Shown here one piece after another: positions 22,690 through 31,125 of a stretch of DNA of 64,000 nucleotides. The notes under the pieces were generated by a model that was given only the letters and a program-made list of their open reading frames with translations, had not been told where the DNA came from and ran no database searches. The first letter of the stretch is position 1. Every line of letters begins with the position of its first letter. Origin of the DNA: Hexactinellida sp. DTS-2022 (taxonomy: Eukaryota; Porifera; Hexactinellida); NCBI GenBank assembly GCA_028753945.1, contig JAPNXP010000005.1:3596001-3660000 (forward strand). The letters are read 5' to 3'. Made by a program: the position numbers and the translations under genes.

Positions 22690-23676
22690 TCATTTATTAC
22701 TAAATTTAGGTATTTCTTTGACCTTGACCACTGATTGAAAATGACTCATATCCAACCTCAAATAAATCCTGCTTTCAGTCAATTCATGAACAGAATGCCG
22801 GTCGTTAAAGCCATATCCTGAAAATTTCATCCAGTTTCTCTCATAATCTTTGTAAACAAAAATATCAGTTCTCAGTATTTGTGCCATTAAAAATATCTCT
22901 AAATCAGTTCCCCAAGATCCTATGCGATCCATCATGCTAATTTTAAGGTATTCCTCTACAGACTGACATTTGCCTTCAGGCAATAAGTCATTATGAGCGT
23001 TGCAATATTTCGAACTTTGTTCTCTGTATTCTCCCTTAATTTTGTTAACTATAAGTTCCCTTATAAGTTGATGATTGTAATCTGTTCCTGTGATGACAAA
23101 GGATAAGGATCTAAATAAACAATTGCCATCTGGGGATATTCTTTTTTCTCTACTGGGTACTAGACGTCTAATTTCAAGATCTTTGTTCGTGGATTCATTT
23201 TCATATATAATCCCCAACGTATAGTTCAACCCGAGATCTTTACATTTCTCTCTCTGCCAACATGAATTTACTGGGTTGAATTTACCATGAAAATGGAATG
23301 TAACACTATCATCGAAGGAAAGAGAATCTTCGGATTCCTTAATGAGGAGAGAATTACCCACATCTTTTATTGTTGGCTTTGCTAGTTGAATTGGAGCATT
23401 TTGAGGTTTTTCTAGATATTGAGAGAAATTATTAATTTTAGATTTGGAATTTAGCTTGGATTTATTAGATATTTTTGTTCTCTTTAAATCTGTAAAATCA
23501 CCAAATATACCTTTTCTGGGTTCAAAGTAGCTTCTCTTTTTTTTCCTCCTTTCCCAGATCTCTTCAATTAGATCGTCAGATTTAATTTTTTTTGTTTTCT
23601 CTCGCTTAATAACTTTAGCACTTAATGGTTCGAAAGCGAAGCAAAATGCTTTAATTCTTCCAACAATGCCTTGGCG
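22690..23676 (-). CDS. OTU cysteine-protease domain, C-terminal part of the transposon protein
   Basis: The stretch from 23,361 to 22,690 contains 'ISPDGNCLFRSLSF', the OTU catalytic loop with Asp and Cys; 'TGTDYNHQLIRELIV'; 'GSWGTDLEIFLMAQIL' and 'TDIFVY', the central strands; and 'MSHFQSV' near the end as the likely catalytic His. OTU domains remove ubiquitin or ubiquitin-like chains. The frame has no ATG here: it runs open back to 23,676 through a basic linker ('REKTKKIKSDD', 'WERRKKRSY') and is the same frame as the DDE part at 23,677-24,825. A single TAA separates them, so it was a C-terminal domain of one protein and not a separate gene. Confidence 0.8.
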   Translation of the reverse strand, partial: RQGIVGRIKAFCFAFEPLSAKVIKREKTKKIKSDDLIEEIWERRKKKRSYFEPRKGIFGDFTDLKRTKISNKSKLNSKSKINNFSQYLEKPQNAPIQLAKPTIKDVGNSLLIKESEDSLSFDDSVTFHFHGKFNPVNSCWQREKCKDLGLNYTLGIIYENESTNKDLEIRRLVPSREKRISPDGNCLFRSLSFVITGTDYNHQLIRELIVNKIKGEYREQSSKYCNAHNDLLPEGKCQSVEEYLKISMMDRIGSWGTDLEIFLMAQILRTDIFVYKDYERNWMKFSGYGFNDRHSVHELTESRIYLRLDMSHFQSVVKVKEIPKFSNK

Positions 23677-24970
23677 TTATTTCCTTATGAAATCTCCAGC
23701 TCTGAGTTTGGATTCATTTTTTAATATTGTAATTTTTACTATTCGCATCCAATTCTCGGCAATGGCATTAGTATATGTCATGCTTGGATAGTTAGGATAT
23801 AATTGTGGACCTAGTATTAATCCTGACCAGAGAGGACATATTGGCATGTAATACGTGACTAAAAATTTCGGGAAATCAGGTAGAAAATGCAAATTAGTTT
23901 GAATGTTATGTACCCGCTTTTTGCTTTCTAATTTTGAAATTACTTGTATGCAATTTTGAAATTCACTTTGAAAATGTATACCGAAAGGCGATCTCGTTCT
24001 ATATGTATTACCATCCCCTAAACTATTAGGAAGTTCTTCATCTAGCTCTGGTAAATATTCTAGATCGACATTAAACTCTTCACTGCTAATGCTGATGGCA
24101 TTGTCGAGTTTGTCGAAATATTTTTGGATCTCAGGATATAAATTCTTACTTAGACTTATCATACAAAGGGAAATAAAAAGTTGATTCATTTCATCGAATA
24201 TTGTACAACTAACCATTCGAGCCATTATAAACATAATTTTTTGCTTCCGTTGTTTGTCTAATTGAAAGTTATGCCCCAGTTTATAACTAAAGCGATTCAT
24301 AACGTGTGCTGTACAAATATGAATTATAGTTTTGGGAGAATGAGTACTTGATGAATGTGTCTGAATATATTGCCAACAAGTATTGAGATAATTTTCTAAA
24401 GTTTCTTTGCAGAAACTGTAGCAAACGCTGTGAAGCATTGCCCAACTATAATCAACTTCAATATGATTGGGCACTATTAGTTTATTAGTAACTTTTTTGA
24501 CATCATATAACCATCGATTAAGAAAATTTGAAATTTCTACATTTGTTTGTTCACTGGATATCATTTCGGCAAGTGGTATTGGGCTGACCCTGGCTTCGGG
24601 ATGTTTTACTGACAAGGCATAGTACAAGATCTTTTTCTGAAATTTATCTAACTTTCTGATTACAGAACCAGTTGCATCGAAATGCAAAGTTAAACACCCT
24701 TTTTCCAAGTATTTCAACAACAGGATCTGTTCTTCACTATATAAGTGAATCATTAATGGAGTATGGCAGAGCATTTGGACATAGCCATTGAGATGATTTC
24801 CTACGATAGTACTTGCATATGACATTTTGGTAATAACTATATCTTGCCATGGATCGTTGTCTAATCTCGACTTTGCTAAGTGTTGAGATTTTACTTTTCT
24901 AAGTAGATCAGTTGAATGTAAATAATTGAAGTTTCCATGTTTTGCAACAGATATTTTTTCTGAATCAGTG
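23677..24970 (-). pseudogene. DDE-type transposase core of the OTU transposon
   Basis: From about 24,970 the frame reads 'TDSEKISVAKHGNFNYLHST' and continues open to a TAA at 23,677-23,679. Likely catalytic acids: Asp in 'LTLHFDATGS', Asp in 'HIEVDYSWAMLHSV', Glu in 'NAIAENWMRIVK'. Between the second and third is 'HICTAHVMNRFSYKLG', a Cys-x2-His motif shared by Mutator, hAT, P and KDZ transposases. 'RSPFGIHFQSEF' is conserved in the second copy at 33.5 kb. Residues before 'MSYAST' (24,825) are coding-like, so that Met is not the start. The upstream Cys-rich part is in another frame: one frameshift lies near 24,965. Role inferred: cutting and joining at the element's ends. Confidence 0.8.
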
Positions 24971-25907
24971 AATAGTGATAATGATAATTAGAGGAACTAG
25001 AATTTTCAAGTTGTTTTGCTACAACCTCTCTATTATCACCTACTAAATGACGGCTATATGAACAACGATGAGAAAAATGCTCCATTGAAATTGATCCGGT
25101 AACAACATACTTTATCCTCAAACCTTTGTTTTCTAACGTTTCAGGCGTTTCCATTACAAATTTAAAGCTAAAACATTTGCTAAATTTGCAGGTTGCTGCT
25201 GCAACAAAAAATGGACAATTCCGTACCATATACCTTTTGTTGATCCTGTTGTATAAAAATTTGATTACACAAATAGGGTAATACCTTGCAATTTTATCAT
25301 TAAAAATATTCGTCCATCCTGGTTTTAGCGTATTTTTTGACCATTTTGGATAAATAAGGTCCCATTCTTGCCTGGATAATTCAAATTCTCCTCGTTTTAT
25401 TTCTTCAACATCATCAAGTGAATCTAGATTTATACCATCACTGTTTGCACTAGTCGGTAAATCTAGTGATGAAGATTCAAATTCTCTAATTGATTTCGAA
25501 CAATTGACTTTTTCTAATTCTATAACCTCATTATCCAAGCTAATCTTTGGAATTTTTGATACTTCGGAGGATGAAATAATTTCGAATTGTGAAGAAATTA
25601 TATAAGGTAAATTAGAAATTGGAATGCTAATGGGTAAAGTCAATGTATTTGCATGGAAGATTCTCTTTACCTGTGATTGAATATTGTATCTGTTGTTTCG
25701 CCATAAATTCATAAGCTTTGCACGCAGTTCTAAGCGATTTCGTCCATATACTAATTTACACCACTTTCCCCAAATGGAATAGGGATCACGCCAATTTCGA
25801 CAGTCAAGGTTATCTATGTTCTGAAATTCATCTGATATTAATATTTGCATGGCATTAATAATCTTGGCTGGTGCATTATGGCATGGAATAGATCTCTCAA
25901 ACTTTTC
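24960..25907 (-). CDS. N-terminal Cys-rich region of the DDE-OTU protein
   Basis: The frame runs from an apparent splice acceptor (TTAATAG at 25,908-25,914) through 'KFERSIPCHNAPAKIINAM', 'YSIWGKWCKLVYGRNRL', an acidic Ser-rich stretch, 'EWDLIYPKWSKNTLKPGW', and a Cys/His-rich block 'NCPFFVAAATCKFSKCFSF' with 'HFSHRCSYSRHLVG'. The last block is probably a zinc-binding DNA-recognition domain. The second copy (31.1-32.4 kb) keeps 'DSIWGVICKKVHG' and 'CADCKFLNCYSFEF', which shows that the region was under constraint. After about 24,965 the frame slips relative to the DDE core. Confidence 0.7.
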
Positions 25908-25996
25908 TATTAATAAAAATATGATTAAATCACTAATTAGTTCTAATTAAGCCACAATGTAAAATTCAGCAATTTATTAATTTACACATTACTTAC

Positions 25997-26054
25997 CACG
26001 ATTCATTGGTCCAGGATTCAATTCAATATCTCTACAAATAATCGATAAATTTTG
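25997..26054 (-). CDS. upstream exon with a 2A-like DIELNPGP motif
   Basis: On the minus strand, before a consensus splice donor (CGTG/GTAAGT, donor at 25,991-25,996), the frame reads 'SQNLSIICRDIELNPGPMNR'. The eight residues DIELNPGP (26,007-26,030) fit the 2A ribosome-skipping consensus D(V/I)ExNPGP, and the hydrophobic residues before them fit known 2A-like sequences. Joining across the 89-bp intron (25,908-25,996) keeps the frame into the Cys-rich region. An in-frame TAA lies a few codons upstream, so a further 5' exon would be needed; otherwise the Met right after the motif is the start. Confidence 0.5.
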
Positions 26055-26504
26055 AGAATAGTATTAAATATAATTATGCGATGTTAAGTTGAAAAATAGT
26101 GGGTAATCAAAATTATTATTTATATACTAGTACACGTAGTACTAAATATGATACTATTAATAATCATCACGAAACCATACAAAATACTTATCTGTAAATA
26201 ATAATAGCAGTCAATGAAACCAAAGTAATGATATCGTATGGAATTATCAACATTGGTATCCAAATCTGATGAAATTTTATTAATAGAAATTTCATTCTAA
26301 TTTACATAGTAACTGCAGTTGCGTCGGAAGCTCATGAATAGTGGGGCGGCCATTTTCAGTATGGTAATAAAAAGTGGAGCGGCTCAGCTAGCTCACTAGC
26401 CATAGAACTAACATTATTTCTTAGAAATAGTGCTTTAATTCTAATAAATATTCTTATAAATAGTGCCTTTCTAATAAATAAAGCCGCTGCAGCTCAAACG
26501 CCTA

Positions 26505-27382
26505 TGAACTGTCACGTGGTTTGGGATGGTATGTGTTAACAATTGAAATGGTGCAAAGCTACACTCGTGAAATGTGCGTGAATAAAATTTCAGCACAATC
26601 TGATAATGCATTGGGAAGTTATGAGTGTGAATATCATGCTCACTCGACTTGAGTGGGGAATATATAGTAAATATTGGCCATTTTTGCATAGTCACTGTCA
26701 CGTGGTTTGGGATGGTATGTGTTAACAATTGAAATGGTGCAAAGCTACACTCGTGAAATGTGCGTGAATAAAATTTCAGCACAATCTGATAATGCATTGG
26801 GAAGTTATGAGTGTGAATATCATGCTCACTCGACTTGAGTGGGGAATATATAGTAAATATTGGCCATTTTTGCATAGTCACTGTCACGTGGTTTGGGATG
26901 GTATGTGTTAACAATTGAAATGGTGCAAAGCTACACTCGTGAAATGTGTGGGAATAAAATTTCAGCACAATCTGATAATGCATTGGGAAGTTATGAGTGT
27001 GAATATCATGCTCACTCGACTTGAGTGGGGAATATATAGTAAATATTGGCCATTTTTGCATAGTCACTGTCACGTGGTTTGGGATGGTATGTGTTAACAA
27101 TTGAAATGGTGCAAAGCTACACTCGTGAAATGTGTGGGAATAAAATTTCAGCACAATCTGATAATGCATTGGGAAGTTATGAGTGTGAATATCATGCTCA
27201 CTCGACTTGAGTGGGGAATATATAGTAAATATTGGCCATTTTTGCATAGTCACTGTCACGTGGTTTGGGATGGGATGTATTAACAATTGAAATGGTGCAA
27301 AGCTACACTCGTGAAATGTGTGGGAATAAAATTTCAGCACAATCTGATAATGCATTGGGAAGTTATGAGTGTGAATATCATG
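26505..27382. repeat. right subterminal array, about 4.7 units of 186 bp, inverted
   Basis: Unit boundaries (CATGCTCACTCGACTTGAG) fall at 26,635, 26,821, 27,007 and 27,193, with the last CATGCTCG at 27,379. Units are the reverse complement of the left array and nearly identical to each other. Small shared variants (GTGCGTG versus GTGTGGG) group neighbouring units, as expected from local duplication. Each carries CACGTG. Confidence 0.95.
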
Positions 27383-27885
27383 CTCGTTATTCGCTGCTAT
27401 TCTCGCTGCTAACTTCACATCCATTAATTTTCGCCCTTTAAGAGAAAAAAAAATGGAAATTTAATCGAACTTGCACATTAATGATATGGACACGTCGATC
27501 ACACCAGATTGTTAATATGTTTATTTATTATCACACAATAAAGTAATCATTAAAATTTCAAATCGTTAAATTTGACTATTTCGCCTATTTACGCATTATA
27601 ATCAACGGTATAAGAATATAAACCTCTTACCAACCGAAAATCGGTCGGTGCATGGTTGTGTTCTGCCGCGAAGCGACCTAGCAAGCGAAGCACGCTAGTT
27701 ACTAATAACGCAACAACAATGAGAAAGTATTGTTTACATGTTAGCACAAGTGAGACTTCCATGGCACCAAGAATTACAATTTCGCTTCGCTTGGAAGCAC
27801 TTGCATCTATTAGATTTACACTACCAATACAATTGCATTTAACAAACTTTATCCACCTCAGCTGATTGGGCTGTACTCAGTGATT

Positions 27886-28990
27886 CTATGCTTTGGTGTT
27901 AATGCTAGTTTCTGACAACAAACGTTGAGGACAAAGGTCAAACTGATTTCGGGAATATTGTCCCTTCAATATCCCAGCTTTTACCCCAATCGTATACTGG
28001 TCTGTGTTCAAGTTTCTGTGTATTATTATTTCAAGGATGTTTCGGGGATCCCCTCTCCCACGATCGACTGTCAGAATTGGAATACCTACATTATCTCCAA
28101 TTAACCCACCTTGGAGGTCAAGTTGACGACAATTCACCATCCTTTCGGCATATAACATTTGTGCCGTGCAGACATTTTCCCTATTTATTCTGATTTGGGC
28201 TGTATTTTTCAATGATTTGTGATGGAGTTTGATTATGAATGACTTCTTCAAGTGAACCCCCGGTACCGTAGGCTGTTCTGCATTGTTAATATCTGGTAGG
28301 GTAAGTTCATTTGAAGTAAATTGTCAGTCGAAACGATCGGGAAGTCGTCAACAATCAAATCTAGATCATCTGCAAGCCAGATCATAAAGTATATCCTTCA
28401 TGTTTCCATTTGCTCGCTCAACTGAAGCTTTGATTTTGTGGGGTGGCACTGCTTTCCGTGAACTAGAGCAAATTTTGGCGCCCAAACTTGTTTCAGATCT
28501 GTAATCACACTGACTGTAAATTCGGAACCATTGTCACTCTGAAAAATGGCAGGCGTACCAAAATCAAGAAAATGTCTATAAAATGAAATGCTACTTCATC
28601 TGCACGCTTTGTTGTGAGAGGTCTGAGAACACAGAACGTTATAAGATGATGTTGATAACCCAAAATCCATTTGTATTGGGATTGAGGCATAACTTGCATT
28701 TCTATTAAATTAACTTGGACCCCAGACGAGTATTCCTTGGTGAGTGTGGGACGTACAACACCTTTTGTTATAGACCAGTTCATTTTCATTTGGCACTCCT
28801 CACACAGATTTGTAGACTTTCAGGCATTTGGTGGTGTTATTGACATACTTACGTTGGAGTTCTTTAATCATTCAGTTCACATCACCATTTTTAGTCGAAA
28901 TATGCGCACGTTTGATTACATCAAAATTTGTGAGAAGTTGGCTGAATATTCGACCAGCACAACTTCAGTCAATAATTTGACTAACTTTCT
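27886..28990 (-). pseudogene. KRBA2-like / Ginger-type integrase, decayed
   Basis: The minus strand shows, in order, a segment resembling the H2C2 zinc region (about 28,800-28,900), the integrase core 'PQSQYKWILGYQHHLITFCV' with 'LRPLTTKRADEVAFHFIDIF' (28,505-28,700) and a following 'QSDNGSEF' in another frame (about 28,525-28,550), then the tail 'VDRGRGDPRNILEIIIHRN' and 'KGQYSRNQFDLCPQRLL' (27,886-28,251). This order matches KRAB-A domain-containing protein 2-like proteins, whose integrase descends from GIN/Ginger-type elements. Catalytic Asp residues are visible in 'LGYQHH' (usually YQDH, so the Asp is replaced) and 'SDNGSE'. Frameshifts and stops break it. Confidence 0.7.
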
Positions 28991-29655
28991 GACATCAAAT
29001 TTAAATGATTTTATCAGCATTCGAAAGAGCAGAAACCTACGTTTATGAAACTAGGATTATAATATAAAATAGTTTTAATCTTCGATAAAAATAATTGACC
29101 CTTTACCCGCACTAGTTGACCCACTTTTTTAAAACACTAATACTAATTAACAAGCGCTGAATTTATGCATGAAACTCCAGATAAATCTACGTTTATGTTA
29201 TAGAAATTTCATCACAAAATATTTATTATGTACTTTTTGAAATATTGAAGTTTGAATATTGAAGTTGTAAAAATAGAGTCTCCAATAAAATCCTACTATA
29301 ATTACTATGTACAGTCAACTCCGCTTAATAGAGCCACCGGTTAATCGGTTTCTCCGCTTAATCGGGTCAAAATTTCACAGCATTTATAGGTCAGAATTAC
29401 AGTTAGGCTTACAATATTTTCGGTTAATCGATTTCTCCAAAAAAACGGGTTAAAACAACCTGGTCCCGAGGTGACCTATTTAGCGGAGTTGACTGTATAT
29501 GTATACAGCTAGCAAAAGCATCAATTCTAGTTTAACGTTGATAGTTAGAAGTGATTAAATTAGATCACAAGCTTCAAGCTGATATTCTATTATATTACGT
29601 ATTAATAATTCCTTATGAAGAGGATAACGTCAATTCACGTCTCTCATTCTTCGAA
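28928..29655. repeat. left arm of an inverted duplication (with 36,455-36,985)
   Basis: From 'GTTGGCTGAATATTCGACCAG' to 'ACGTCTCTCATTCT'-like sequence near 29,652, this stretch reappears as reverse complement at 36,455-36,985, about 85 percent identical. It contains the 184-bp pogo MITE at 29,312-29,495, which is absent from the other arm and so came later. The outer end overlaps the start of the KRBA2-like gene. Confidence 0.8.
29312..29495. mobile_element. pogo/Tigger-type MITE with TA duplication
   Basis: Ends CAGTCAACTCCGCTTAATAG and ATTTAGCGGAGTTGACTG, flanked by TA. Relatives: fragments at 18,236 and 47,543. Absent at the matching site of the inverted copy near 36,620, giving an empty site. 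Confidence 0.9.
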
Positions 29656-31125
29656 TAGTCCTTGAAATTACAAACACTGTTTATTGTTTGTTTGCTTTTT
29701 GAATAAAAAAACTACTTTCAACATATTAAACTAATCTTTAAATTTCATAAATCATATTCAAAGCCCACAGCTATATATTTAACCGAATCTCGTCATTGAT
29801 TGACCCAAAACAGACAAGAACTTTACCACTTCTAACTTTGACTTGTGATCATTGACTCTTGAGGTTCGTTTCTTCTTATTACATAAGATTTATGGTTTAC
29901 ATATATTATATCAGGGGTTATCAACCTGGGGATCGGAATGGCTTCCTAGGGAGGGCTCACGAAACGATTTTTTTATCGATTAATATTTAAAATTAATCAA
30001 TTATTCATAAAATACAATATATACTGGTATCATCAATTGTGAAGTGAATAGAATGGATTTTGGACCTAAATGACCTGTTTTTTCTGAAAATCTTAGCCTA
30101 GAGTTTCTCTAGTTCTTGAAAAAAGCAGTTCCAACTATACATAAAATATTTTGGTATTTATAATAGAGTTCTAACAATAAATTTATCACATGAATATTAA
30201 AGTGTTCTGCGAATGTTCACAGATGCAAAAGTTAAAAAACCCTGTATTGTATTGACTTTCCATTATATTGATTATTTTGTGTCTACAATATAGATCTATA
30301 TTTACGTCTCCAGTGACTCTCCATGACACATGGTACAAATTTCAAAAAATCTGTACCTGGAACAAGCTTTTCTAAAAGTAAATTTATTGATATGTTTCAT
30401 ATAGGGCCAAAATCTAAATTCTAAATATCGTTCTAATCGTTCGTTTATGTCCAATGTTAAAATATATACATTAGATTACTAGAATATTATGATATTATTC
30501 CTGACTAATTCTTCAAGCCAAAATACTAGGCCAGGGATGTAAAACTCGATTCCGATATCTGGCCGAATTCATAATTCTAGCCTTGTCCCGCGCATTGTGG
30601 AAATTTATTTGAACAGAACTTGCGAGATAATAATTATAAAATCAGGAATTTTGGTAACTTCGGTACTAATGCAATGTAATTATATTTTCGCAGATGACCA
30701 GCCGACCACCAGTTTGACACCTAGAATAGACAATATGAGGGTGATGATGAATTTTAGTTTTAGTAGATATGTTGCATTAATAAAAATCATAGTGTGTAAA
30801 TATTCTAGTCGTTTTTTCAATTTTTTATCAACTTTTATCGTTCTTTTAAAGAAGAATCGATCCATTTTGATTCACCATATTCGTTTTATGTTTACTAATA
30901 AGTATGGACTAACAACGATTCTAATTACCGAATTATCAGAATATGTGCTGGGCCAAAGTATCTGCCGCATTTTCATTTAGTAATAATCTTGGTTGAGGTG
31001 AATTCCACAATATTTTTTCAGGAAATTACATTATGCATAGCTAATCCCTATTTCATTTCACTCTCATTTTTTAGCAATTACTTTCATATATTGAATCCAC
31101 ATCACAATCATACAGTGAAATTATG
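29656..31125. other. mostly non-coding stretch with one hAT-type end
   Basis: At 29,912 the sequence CAGGGGTTATCAACCTGGGG matches Charlie-type hAT termini, but no partner end was found. The open frame at 30,597-30,980 shows no known domain and reads through AT-rich sequence. No other feature recognised. Confidence 0.4.

Larger units (their letters stand above)
21977..27424 (-). mobile_element. DNA transposon with 186-bp subterminal arrays encoding a DDE-OTU protein
   Basis: The first and last 42 bases (ATGGATGTGAAGTTAGCAGC... and its exact reverse complement) are perfect terminal inverted repeats. Just inside, inverted arrays of a 186-bp unit follow. Flanks TATTTTTC (21,969-21,976) and TAATTTTC (27,425-27,432) are an 8-bp target duplication with one mismatch, and the host Helitron sequence is continuous across the site. 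The single long coding region lies on the minus strand between the arrays. An 8-bp duplication together with a C-x2-H motif in the DDE core suggests the Mutator/KDZ/hAT/P group. I cannot place it in a named superfamily. Near-identical repeats suggest recent activity. Confidence 0.85.
21352..27698 (+). mobile_element. Helitron family 1, copy B, split by two later insertions
   Basis: Its 5' part (21,352-21,484: 'GTTTGTATGTTCCGAGTTG', 'AACTTTTGGCACCCGCC'), a short middle part (21,948-21,976) and its 3' part (27,425-27,698, ending CTAG before T) together align along the 500-bp Helitron copies at 37,108 and 55,776. The gaps are filled by a GC-rich insert (21,485-21,947) and the 5.4-kb OTU transposon (21,977-27,424). 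The Helitron thus gives an empty-site reference for both insertions. It stands head to head with copy A. Confidence 0.75.

Noticed and set aside
26471-27424. 317-codon open frame made of 62-residue repeats (and its counterpart at 21,788-22,447)
   Set aside because: It is the translation of the 186-bp subterminal arrays and terminal repeats, which also occur inverted at the other end; length divisible by three keeps it open. Not listed as a gene.
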